A DNA stretch of 19,744 bases, taken from NCBI GenBank assembly GCA_016256075.1, contig SDVU01000135.1, positions 1 through 19,744 of the forward strand, written 5' to 3'. The DNA is from Dictyocoela muelleri. Lineage: Eukaryota; Microsporidia. The position numbers and the translations under genes are program-made. Positions 1-8,282 of this stretch are shown here, in pieces; the stretch's first letter is position 1, and each line of letters starts with the position of its first letter. The notes below the pieces were generated by a model. It saw only the letters and a list, made by a program, of their open reading frames with translations. It searched no databases and was not told where the DNA came from.

Positions 1-317
1 TTCGTTTTATCAATGACTCAGCAGGATACAGGTAATTAGTAGCTTTTCATGAATTTTTATTTTTTCACTACTTTTTGCCGAGATGCGTCGCCGCACTCAT
101 CCCAAAACCTAAGAGAGTCCCTTCTGCTCATTGTCATATTAGACCAAGTCTTAATCAGCTATACCACACTGGAACAGCTGTATATTAAACTATATTTCTT
201 AGTTTTTGACCGCTTAATGTCATTCCCTCATTTTTTTATTAAAGTTGACGTCAGCGGGATTCGAACCATGATACTTAAATTTTACATTCAAGAGTGTTAA
301 CTACTGAGCTATCTGGC
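1..317 (-). mobile_element. SINE-like repeat, copy A (cut by window edge)
   Basis: Read on the minus strand, this copy starts with a tRNA-like head (317 down to 246) and runs into the family body. The body includes the hallmark GCGGCGACGCATCTCGGC and ends at the window edge in the stretch matching the middle of the other copies. Its 3' part and tail lie outside the window, so its target duplication cannot be tested. It is the inverted counterpart of copy B at 588-962 and matches it closely over about 210 bp. No protein is encoded; the open frame at 49-300 is not conserved in the other copies. Confidence 0.8.
246..317 (-). promoter_or_regulatory. tRNA-like Pol III head of SINE copy A
   Basis: On the minus strand there is an A box (TAGCTCAGTAGTTA) and, about 30 bases later, an exact B box (GGTTCGAATCC), the two internal RNA polymerase III promoter elements. 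The head lacks a pairing acceptor stem and its anticodon arm is distorted, so it is read as a promoter module and not as a working tRNA. Confidence 0.75.
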
Positions 318-572
318 CCCGAAATGAATATCTTCCGATTTTTTTTGTTGTATTCCCCTATCGGTTGATAAATTATCATAAAACAGATTATTTTGATTTT
401 TTTATTATCAAGTTTTTATAAAAAATTTTTTAGCAATATTTTGTATCTTTTTTCGTATTTTGCTATTATATAACTATGTAAAGATACTATCTATTGTAGT
501 TGTGATAAAATACTTTAAAAATGACCACGAACTGTCTTAATTCGATTTTTTTTAGTAAATACTTTTCTACTT

Positions 573-587
573 TAGATAAAAATTGTT
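573..587. repeat. Target-site duplication, left of SINE copy B
   Basis: The 15-mer TAGATAAAAATTGTT recurs at 963-977 with a single mismatch (TAGATAAAAATCGTT), exactly where copy B begins and ends. This is the expected footprint of target-primed reverse transcription. Confidence 0.7.
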
Positions 588-962
588 AATGAGGCAATGA
601 CATTAAGCGGTCATAACTATATAATTATAGTATAATATACAGTTGTCTAGTGTGGTATAGCTGATTAAGGCTTGGTCTAATATGACAATGAAGCAGAAGG
701 GACTCTCTTAGGTTTGGGGATGAGTGCGGCGACGCATCTCGGCAAAAAGTGGTGGAAAATAAAAATTCATGAAAAGCAAATAATTATTTGTATCCTAAGA
801 GTCATTGAAAAACGAAGATCGCGTATACAGCTGGGCACGGGGTAGCTTAGGAAGTGCTATATTATTGGAACACCAAGAAGCAAACTTCACAGACCACGGT
901 ATAAGACAACTCTCCGGGTAGGCAGCTATGGATGTTGTCAACATGTAATATATAGATATATA
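588..962 (+). mobile_element. SINE-like repeat, copy B, 5'-truncated
   Basis: This 375-bp copy begins inside the family body, just before GACATTAAGCGGTC, and lacks the tRNA-like head seen in copies A, C and D. It carries the complete 3' part (the AGCTTAGGAAGTG motif, then GATGTTGTCAACATG) and ends in an imperfect TA-rich tail. A 15-bp target duplication with one mismatch flanks it. Loss of the 5' end with a retained tail and target duplication is typical of LINE-machinery insertion. Copy A lies about 270 bp away in inverted orientation; their separate ends suggest two independent insertions. Confidence 0.8.
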
Positions 963-977
963 TAGATAAAAATCGTT
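963..977. repeat. Target-site duplication, right of SINE copy B
   Basis: TAGATAAAAATCGTT is the partner of 573-587, with 14 of 15 bases identical, directly after the TA-rich tail. Confidence 0.7.
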
Positions 978-1427
978 TTTAAAAAATAAAAATTACATTT
1001 ACTTTCCATGCCATGAAATTTTAACTTGCTTTTTTTAAAATTTATAATTATCATTTTCATAAGGAATAGCAAATAAAATTAAAATTGCATTATAAAATAT
1101 GATATATATATATATATATATATATGACTGACAGTTTATAAAAACCTTGTATTGAAGTTTTTAATGTGCCATCAAACATAATACCTCAAGTTACTGTATA
1201 ATATTTTATATTTTTCCTGTATAAAAATATTAATCTTATTTAGAATTTTTTTCATGCTCGATTTTAAGAATTAAACAATCTTTCGTCAAGTGATATATTT
1301 TAAAAAAATAATTATGATATATAGTCAGATGATTTAGGATTTATACTGGACCGATTATAGTAATCACGTTAATATCGCTTCAGGTTCAATAATCTCCTAA
1401 TTATTTTTTAACACTAAAAAGTCGTAT
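978..1427. other. AT-rich intergenic stretch with TA microsatellite
   Basis: No gene is seen. It holds a (TA)n run at 1102-1125. A segment at 1329-1382 has a diverged direct copy at 3358-3413, on the far side of the Merlin and inverted-repeat block. The motif AACACTAAAAAGTC at 1410-1423 also occurs inside the inverted repeats of the 2833-3216 element. Confidence 0.5.
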
Positions 1428-1467
1428 CAGGTTGGTTTCCCCCGCCCGGGGGGGGGAAACCAACCTG
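1428..1467. repeat. 40-bp GC-rich perfect palindrome before Merlin gene
   Basis: Two 20-base arms starting CAGGTTGGTTTCCCC pair at 19 of 20 positions with no spacer, in a setting that is otherwise almost only A and T. It stands 27 bases before the Merlin start codon and may be a terminal inverted repeat of that element, duplicated head to head, or a hairpin-type end. No second copy is seen downstream, so the element boundary is not proven. Confidence 0.6.
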
Positions 1468-1494
1468 TATTAAAAATTAAAAAATATGACCCCT

Positions 1495-2206
1495 ATGGAA
1501 GAATTTGAACATCGATTATATACATGCACCAACTCAGAATTACTAGATTCTCTTATGAGAAATCGAATTATAGCAAGAGAGGTGCGATGTAAAAATTGCA
1601 AAAAATTTATGCAACTGAAAAAAAACGAAAGGAGCGTCGTTAGAATACATATGGCGATGCATGAATTAATCCTGTTCCATTTGTCAATTAACCAGGTCTG
1701 TTTTAAAAGGTAGTTTTTTTGAAAGATTCAAATCCCCGGCTACTGTATTAAAAGTAATATATCATCTATGCGAATTAATTGAATTAATAAAATGATAAAA
1801 AGAAAGATGGGGCGTAAAAATATGTTGATTAATATTAAGAAAAGTTTTTTGACGGTAATTAGGTGGCATTTTAAAAATAATCCTATACAACTTGGTGGAC
1901 CTGATTCTATAGTTCAGGTAGACAAAACTATGTTGAATCATAATGTTCGTACACACCGTGTTAGATCGCTCAAAAACAAAGTTTGGGCAATCACGATGGT
2001 TGATACCTCACCTACTCCAGCGAAAGGATATGCCGAAGTTGTATCAAATAGGAATTCAGATACGTTATTACCAATAATACAAAGAGTAGTGGTGGAGGGA
2101 TCTGATATTCATACTGATGAATGGCCAGCCTATAATAGTCTGCATGAATTGGGGTATGATCATCATGGGCTAACCCATAAATATAACTTCGTTGATCCCA
2201 TCACGG
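1495..2206 (+). pseudogene. Merlin (IS1016-like) transposase, broken
   Basis: This is a DDE transposase remnant of the Merlin/IS1016 (IS1595-like) family, which cuts and pastes its own element. The N-terminal part reads MEEFEHRLYTCTNSELLDSL and is followed by zinc-ribbon cysteines (CKNC near 1590, then WRCM and CSIC in another frame). From 1792 one frame of about 137 codons carries the catalytic core: an Asp in VQVDKT, an Asp in HTDEW, and the THKYNFVDPIT stretch that precedes the catalytic Glu. The Glu region is missing because a hairpin-ended element starts right after it at about 2207. At least one frameshift (near 1630) and two in-frame stops separate the N-terminus from the core. ATG at 1495 is preferred over 1486 because CCCC sits directly before it. 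The gene cannot make active enzyme. Confidence 0.85.
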
Positions 2207-2208
2207 CA

Positions 2209-2840
2209 ATCCGAAAAAATGCCGCAGGCATTTTTTGCGGATTTTTTTCTGGCATTTAATCCGAAAAAATGCCTGGGAAAAAATAACTATATATTTAATA
2301 TTAATTAATAAAAATAAATTAATTAATCGCTGCACGTGAACTTGCCAGAGAAGTTTTTTTAGTAAAAAAATATAGCAATTTATTGGTTTTAAGAAGAGTA
2401 TTCAATTCCACCGTTCCTTAGACACTATCTCCAGAAAATTTTTATAAATTACCAAATATAGAAACATCGAAGTAAAATAAAAATTTATCTATATTGTTTT
2501 ATATACATATTTTAGAAATAAGTTTTTATATAAACTTTATGAGCCGTCTCATATAAAGATGATTTCTAAAATATGTATATAAAACAATATAAATAAAATT
2601 TTTATTATACTTTGATATTTCTATATTTAGTAATTTGTATTTTTTTTTCTAGATATGTGTCTAAAGAACGTTAGAATTGGTATTCTTGTTTAAACTAAGA
2701 AATTGCTATATTTTTTTAATAGAAAAATTTCGCGGCGAGCTCTCATGCAGCGATTAATTAATTTATTTTTATTAATTAATATTAACTATATAGTTATTTT
2801 TTCCCAGGCATTTTTTCGGATTAAATGCCTGGAAAAAATC
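2209..2840. mobile_element. Hairpin-ended inverted-repeat element in Merlin
   Basis: About 630 bp fold into two arms of roughly 270 bp meeting near 2535. The tips are themselves palindromic: AATCCGAAAAAATGCC faces GGCATTTTTTGCGGATT at 2209-2244, and CCAGGCATTT faces AAATGCCTGG on the right. Inner arms carry GACACTATCTC, AAATTACCAAATAT and TGTTTTATATACATATTTTA, all shared with the element at 17867-18598. No coding capacity is seen. It truncates the Merlin transposase, so it is younger than that gene. The flanks (ATCACGG left, ATCACCG right) match only partly, so the target duplication is uncertain. It looks like a non-autonomous MULE-like foldback. Confidence 0.75.
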
Positions 2841-3216
2841 ACCGTTTGAGATTTTTAGAGATATAATCACCGATTTTTTTAAACACTAAAAAGTCTCTTG
2901 TTTTTTAAATAGTATAATTAAAAGCAATAAAAGGAAAAAATATAATGGCTTTGAATGAGAGTTTTTATAATCATGAAAAAATAAACAGTGGAATACTTGT
3001 CCGTATGTGTAACAAGAGAGAATGTAGCTTTCTATTTACGCTACCAGACCACTATACCGCTGTTTCTCTCTTTTTGATTATAAAAATGACAATCCAGTGA
3101 ATTCTATATTTTCCTTCTATTGCTTTTAATTATATTATTTAAAAAAACAGGAGAGCTTTTTTTTTGAAAAAAAAAATCGGTGATTATGTCTCTAAAAATC
3201 GCAGACTGTGATTTTT
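2833..3216. mobile_element. 384-bp inverted-repeat element (MITE-like)
   Basis: Terminal inverted repeats of about 115-120 bp face each other, beginning AAAAAATCACCGTTTGAG on the left and AAAAATCACAGTCTGCG on the right (read inward). Both then share GATTTTTAGAGA and AATCACCGATTTTTTT. A short unique centre of about 150 bp remains, without a convincing frame. The left end abuts or overlaps the right tip of the preceding hairpin element. No clear target duplication is seen. Confidence 0.7.
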
Positions 3217-3229
3217 GACCTTAACGAAA

Positions 3230-3315
3230 GCAATCTGTTTTTTTCTTTTTTATTTTTAATTATATTTTTTTCAACATTAAAGACTTTTTAGTTTTAAACT
3301 ATAATTCGGTGATTT
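3230..3315 (+). repeat. Partial extra copy of the neighbouring MITE end
   Basis: This segment repeats the right arm of the 2833-3216 element in the same direction: TTTTTAATTATATTTT, then GACTTTTTAGTTT, then TCGGTGATTTT. It is diverged and is probably a fragment left by a tandem or nested insertion. Confidence 0.5.
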
Positions 3316-3733
3316 TCATCCCAGCCATAAAAATATTGAATTTTAATATATATTTAGAAGATTAAGGGGTTATACTGAGCCAATTATAGTAATAAAGTTA
3401 ATATTTATATCGCCTATGTTTTTTTCATCTTTTCTAATTTTAAAAATTTCTTTTTATACGCGTTCATAAATAGAATTTATGCATATATAATTTTATCTTT
3501 TATTGTTTCATTTAGATTAGAATGTGATTTTTTTTAGTTTTATCTTTCACTTAATAAGTTTTTGATTTCATAACTTAAGTTTATAAAAATAAGCTAAAAT
3601 ATCTATAGATAAATACGAATAGAATTTCTATTTTAATTTTTTAAACATTTTTATTATAGATTTGTTTGAATCTGTTATAAATGATGTTATCTTTTCTGCG
3701 TTATAATTTTATTATTTTAAATTTGTCATTAAT
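3316..3733. other. AT-rich stretch, no gene seen
   Basis: Apart from the diverged direct copy (3358-3413) of the segment at 1329-1382, nothing recognisable is present. There are no long frames, no tRNA boxes and no clear repeats. Confidence 0.4.
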
Positions 3734-4667
3734 TGTCGGGGCCAAAAACACATTTGACCAAAAACACACATTTAATTTATTAATGAATTTTCATTAAAAA
3801 AATTTATTATTATTTTGATATAGGTTTGGTGGGGGCCTAAAACACACACTTAAATTAAATTATAAAAAATCGATTTTTGATAAGCATTTTTAATAGGGCC
3901 AAAAACACACAAAATTTCAATTAGACATGGTAAAAATAACAATAATAATTAAAATAAAAAAATAAAATTGAAAATTGATACATGAATTGTTAGTTATTTC
4001 CGTTGCTTATTAGTATTAGCCCACAATATTACACTCTAATTACCACATATTAACCACTATCATCTTCAATTTCAAGAACACAATAAACAGTCTCACAAAA
4101 ATAGAGTCGGGTGCGTTAGCCTAGTTTTTTCATTAGTATCACAATCTTCCGAAACAAAGATGAACCCTATATTGAGTATATATGAATTTTTTTTTCGTAT
4201 CTATCATTGACTTTACTCGGCAAAAAATTGAGATGCATTTGTCCCTATTTTCCGATATTATTTGCAACTCAAATTTTTTAAAGCTCGTTAGTATAGATTG
4301 TAAATAAAATTCCTTATATCAAAATACTTTAATCTTCTGATAAAATCTCGTCTCGTATGTAATTAATGAAATTATCTTTTAATAATTCATTACTTGTGTT
4401 TTTTTTTTCACATAGAGTAAAACAAGTTTAAAACTTTTATTGATAGACCAAAAATTATTATTGAAATTTTTGTGTGTTTTTGACCCTATTAAAAATGCTT
4501 ATCAAAAATCGATTTTTTATAATTTAATTTAAGTGTGTGTTTTAGGCCCCCTACCAAACCTATATCAAAATAATAATAAATTTTTTTTGATCAAAATTCA
4601 TTAATAAATTAAATGTGTTTTTTTGGTTAAATGTGTTTTTGGCCAAATGTGTTTTTCGCCCCCGACA
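3734..4667. mobile_element. 934-bp element with about 185-bp inverted ends
   Basis: The ends start TGTCGGGGCCAAAAACACA on the left and TGTCGGGGGCGAAAAACACA on the right (read inward), and pairing continues to about 3925 and 4460. Within the arms a short motif, AAAACACA or AAAACACACA, recurs four or more times, like the subterminal transposase-binding repeats of hAT and Mutator-type elements. The interior of about 530 bp has no convincing frame. No target duplication could be recognised, so the superfamily is open. Non-autonomous. Confidence 0.75.
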
Positions 4668-5171
4668 TGTATTATTGGACCACAGAACTAAAATAATAAA
4701 TTATAGACAATATAACTATTTTTATATATGGATATAAAGATTTTTTCTGTTAAATTCATATTCAAGTATAATAAATAAGGTGCTATAAGTAAAATATTTT
4801 AAATATTTGGTAAAAATAGTTGACAAAATGTGAGTCAATAAAATCGTAGAGAAATATAATTAAAAAATTATAACACATTTTTGTCTGACTCTAAAATTTA
4901 ACAAATTGTAGAATTATTAATTTTATTTTTTGACTGTTCATTAATGCAATATACAATGGCAAGAGTAGATTATAAGAGAGCGGGAAAATTTATAAAAGTG
5001 GATGAAATTTTTAATTGTGGAAATAAAATTATAAAGACAGATGTAAAGTTAAAGCGAGAAGTAAAATACCGTGGTACGTAGTTAATTTTAAGGTCGGTGA
5101 TAAAATTATAAATGTGTAGTTAAAAAAAATTAAGGATGTTTTCATAGTAATTTTTTTTATGGTGGTGATTA
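4668..5171. other. AT-rich stretch with one short frame
   Basis: No known gene is seen. The second half has a purine-rich strand with recurring GGAAATAAAATTATAA-like phrases. A 45-codon frame at 4944-5081 begins MQYTMARVDYKRAGKF, is rich in Lys, and resembles nothing I recognise. It could be chance or a decayed exon-like relic; no CCC start signal precedes it. Confidence 0.3.
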
Positions 5172-5768
5172 CAGGGTATTTCAGAAAAGAATGGACAAAT
5201 TTCTGAAAAGAATGGACAAATTTCTGAAAAGAATGGACAGATTTCAGAAAAGAATGGAAAAAAATCTGAAAATAAAAAAAATTAAACATTAAAAAATAAA
5301 AAGAAAAAAACTTAACATAGAAAGTATAAATTAAAAAAATTAAAAAAAAATAATTTTAAAAATTAAAAATTAAAAAGTTGATTATACAAATAATAATTAA
5401 AAAGTTGAATATAAAAATAAAATTTAAAATTTAAAATTTAAAATTTCATTTTTATATTCAACTTTTTATTTTATTTTTATATTTAACTTTTTAATTTTTA
5501 ATTTTTAATTTTTGAAATTAAAATTTTTTTTTTCAATTTTTCAAATGTATTCTTTCTATTTTAAGTTTTTTTCTTTTTATTTTTTTAATTTTTAATTTTT
5601 AATTTTTAATTTTTAATTTTTTTATTTTCGGATTTTTTTTCCATTCTTTTCTGAAATCTGTCCATTCTTTTCTGAAATCTGTCCATTCTTTGTTGAAATT
5701 TGTCCATTCTTTTTTGAAATTTGTCCATTCTTTTCTGAAATTTGTCTATTCTTTTATGAAATACCCTG
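5172..5768. mobile_element. Foldback with 21-bp tandem repeats, TA duplication
   Basis: The 597-bp element begins CAGGGTATTTCA, ends with its inverse, and is bounded by TA on both sides (5170-5171 and 5769-5770), the target preference of Tc1/mariner elements. Each arm holds tandem copies of a 21-bp unit (CTGAAAAGAATGGACAAATTT): four to five on the left at about 5180-5275, and six on the right at about 5640-5758. The centre is simple AT-rich sequence that also folds back. Peptides rich in KRMDKFQ read from the arms are by-products of the repeat, not genes. Confidence 0.8.
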
Positions 5769-6105
5769 TAAATTAATATAAAAAATCTATTCTCATTATA
5801 ATTTATCCTCCGCATAAAAAATTTGGCAATCTTAAATTTTCATAGATGTTTTCAACAGTAAAATTTTAATAATAGAAGCGAGAAAAAATAGGCGAATATT
5901 TTTCTTATACCTCCATAATTTGCCCTATTTTGATAATAAACCCATTCACTTTTTAACGTTCATAATTTTTCTATACCTTTCTAATTTTCTTTCAGCCTTT
6001 ATAATAAGTCTTGCCGAAATAATTTTACTTTTTATATTTTTTATGTCCTTTGGTCTAAAGTTCAATTAATATTTAAGACCGCATTTTCCCTATTTTGAAT
6101 TACAG
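5769..6105. other. AT-rich stretch, no gene seen
   Basis: No recognisable frame, repeat or RNA gene is visible between the foldback and the first 75-bp direct repeat. Confidence 0.4.
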
Positions 6106-6181
6106 AAAGGCTATTTTTCTTCAAAATAATAAATTTGGCGCTAATGGTACGTGTGGAGAGCTTCGCTATATAATATAATTA
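6106..6181 (+). repeat. 75-bp direct repeat left of MULE 1
   Basis: The segment running from GGCTATTTTTCT through TGGCGCTAATGGTACGTG to TATAATATAATTA recurs in the same direction at 7810-7884 on the other side of MULE 1. A third, partial and diverged copy lies at about 8036-8075. It is far too long for a MULE target duplication. Confidence 0.7.
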
Positions 6182-6182
6182 G

Positions 6183-7808
6183 GCTATCCGATAACTCGCC
6201 TAAATTGAGCGTGTTTTCGGATTTTCCTCTAAAAATTATAACCCCTAAAATTAAAAAATTTTATTAAACATAAAATTTATTTTAAAAAAACTAATTAAAA
6301 TTATGTATAATAACCACTAAGTTGTACATGAACTTAATCAATCTTCAAATTATTTTATTAATTTTTATCAATTTCATCCTTAATTTTTAAAGAATTGAAA
6401 TAAACTTTAAATATTGATAACCCGGATAGTTTTCTTATTTTTTTTTAAATATTTATAATTTCATAATTTTCATTTGTTATTTTTTATCTTTATTGAAAAA
6501 TATCCCATTTATATAGTTTTCTACTGATGAGTGTTTTTTTTTAACACAGTACTGAATTCTAAAAGGCTGGGATGCGCTTTAATAAAGTTATTATTTAATA
6601 AATAATGCCAAACTTCTAAACAATTAGTGGTGATGGGAATATTATTAATGATTCTATCATAAACTGACCAAAATTTAACAGCAAAAATATTCTTAGGTTT
6701 TTCATCAAATTTTACTACATCACGACAATAAACGTTTTTAAAATCATTCCAAATTAATAGTATTTCTCATATTGAGTTATTATTAAATAAATTATCAAGT
6801 TTTTGAATTTTAAACTTTATATTTTTTAAAGGAACATAAGATAATGCAAGTATCATTAGGAATGCTTCATTAAAACTTTGATTTGTTTTATAATGACTTA
6901 TCAAATTACTTTTTGTACTTTGTGGAATAATATCTGAGAAAACTGGAAAAAACAACTAGAAATTGATGAATTAACGAATAATTCTGAAAAGGCTGTAAAT
7001 AATGTCATTTAAAAATCTATGGTAATATATCGAGGTGTTTTATTGTTTTTTTAAATATATAATTAAATATTTCAGTAAGGCTGTTTTTGATCTATTTTTA
7101 ATTATAATGTATACTAATGGAACACATTTATTGACAATCATTTCCATAATTGTATAAACTTGTTTAAAATAGAAGGACATGCTTTAAAAGTCCCATTACA
7201 ATACCAATTATCAGAATATTCTAAATAAGAAAGATGTGTTTCGGTTGGAAATATTAAAAAACTATTAGGATTTTTTATTCCAGGATCAAATAGCAAAAAT
7301 TTTTCAGTGGAGAATGTCGTTTTAATCGAATTTTTAATGCCATCGCTGTATTAAACATCGGAATTTTCTCTTCGCCTATTTCTTGTTATTATATCAACAA
7401 ATCTTTTGTTCGATGGCAAATTAGCATTAATTGATGTATAAACTATTCCAAATTCAGATGCAATTATATCTCTTTGACGTTCAAAAGTTTTAGTTGATCT
7501 TTGAATGCATTTATCGAATATGTTCTGCTTCATCCATTTCGAGGTTTCTTAGTAGTTATGTTCCGTTTTTTTTAATACAAATATCATCTTTTAGGACAAC
7601 AGAACCTCGACATTTACGATCTCTGCCTCTCCACAATGATTTTTCATTTTTTTCATAACGGAAGTGATACATGAATCCCATATGTAATATTTTTTTTTTC
7701 CTCTTTGGCTTTTAATAAAATGATTTTTCCATGAATTATAAGGGCCATAATTTTTGGTCGAAAATGCGACAACTTACCCAAATTGGGCGAGTTGTCGCAT
7801 TACGACAG
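6183..7808 (-). mobile_element. MULE-type DNA transposon 1, decayed
   Basis: Terminal inverted repeats of about 60 bp face each other: CGATAACTCGCCTAAATTGA at 6189 pairs with the end reading CGACAACTCGCCCAATTTGG on the minus strand. The right end is itself a hairpin (GCGACAACT facing AGTTGTCGC around 7766-7798). The element carries one transposase gene on the minus strand. The ends resemble those of MULE 2 (shared AACTCGCC core and hairpin form), so the two elements are distant relatives. No short target duplication is visible next to the 75-bp direct repeats. Confidence 0.8.
6535..7732 (-). pseudogene. MULE transposase with FLYWCH finger, broken
   Basis: On the minus strand the pieces fall in the family order. 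First comes a FLYWCH-type zinc finger (FIKSQRGKKKYYIWDS, then SLWRGRDRKCRGSVV, about 7725-7585). A linker at 7533-7351 (KTFERQRDIIASEFGIVYTS) follows, then the MULE core FLIFPTETHLSYLEYSDNWY with CNGTFKACPSILNKF near 7240-7150. PLVYIIIKNRSK comes next, and finally FWSVYDRIINNIPITTNCLE with VWHYLLNNN near 6670-6590. The first catalytic Asp of the usual DGTF is Asn here (NGTF). Many stops and frameshifts break it. ATG at 7732 follows a CCC run (7744-7742 on the minus strand). Confidence 0.85.
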
Positions 7809-7809
7809 C

Positions 7810-7884
7810 AAAGCTATTTTTCTATAATTAAATAAATGTGGCGCTTATGGTGCGGGTGGAGCGCTGCGCTATATAATATAATTA
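7810..7884 (+). repeat. 75-bp direct repeat right of MULE 1
   Basis: Partner of 6106-6181. It reads GCTATTTTTCT, then GTGGCGCTTATGGTGCGGG, then GCTATATAATATAATTA, with roughly 80% identity by eye. Confidence 0.7.
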
Positions 7885-7984
7885 TTTATAATTTTTATCT
7901 CCAAACTAATTTTTAATAAAAAATACTTATATTGTTTATAATTTATTTTTTATCTTTTTTTTTCCAATGGTACATAAAATAATT

Positions 7985-8020
7985 GTTACGGTATTTTGCG
8001 GGTTCGAGTCTCGGGGTACA
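7985..8020 (+). other. tRNA-like fragment (B box and T run)
   Basis: GCGGGTTCGAGTCTCGG looks like a T arm with a B box and is followed by a run of eight or nine T, as at a Pol III terminator. No matching 5' half or acceptor stem could be assembled, so this is at best a tRNA or SINE-head relic. Confidence 0.25.
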
Positions 8021-8249
8021 ATTTTTTTTAATAAAAAAATGTGGGCTAATGGCGAATGTGGCGCGCCTTAGATTATAATAATTTTATTCAATATCTACAA
8101 TTTTGATCTCTTAAATGTAGTATTTCTTCAGTTAATATTTGCTATAAAAGCACTACAATTCATTTCATCTTTAAAATATTTGTGCACTCAATATACTGTC
8201 AATATTATACGCCTTTTTCATCAAAAATTTCAATTCGCTATTTTTAAAA

Positions 8250-8282
8250 ATGAAAAATCAATTCCCAAATGACTCGATATGA
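8250..8282 (+). promoter_or_regulatory. Upstream ATG and 10-codon frame over Pus3 start
   Basis: An ATG at 8250 opens a 10-codon frame (MKNQFPNDSI) that ends at 8280-8282, overlapping the Pus3 start in another frame. CCC at 8264-8266 lies two bases before the ATG at 8269. In microsporidia such a CCC signal marks the true start and leaders are very short, so transcription may begin after the upstream ATG. If not, the frame would act as an inhibitory uORF. Confidence 0.5.

Noticed and set aside
49-300. 83-codon open frame
   Set aside because: It lies antisense within SINE copy A and is not kept in the other copies, so it is a chance frame.
588-962. SINE copies A and B as one inverted-repeat DNA transposon
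   Set aside because: Copy B has its own 15-bp flanking duplication and lacks the head found in copy A; copies C and D occur alone.
5606-5815. Repetitive KRMDKFQ protein (and its counterpart at 5029-5289)
   Set aside because: Both are translations of the 21-bp tandem units in the foldback arms; the repeat length, a multiple of three, keeps the frame open by itself.
6106-7884. LTR-type element with 75-bp terminal repeats
   Set aside because: The inside encodes a MULE transposase between inverted ends; no retroelement genes or priming sites are present, and 75 bp is too short for LTRs.
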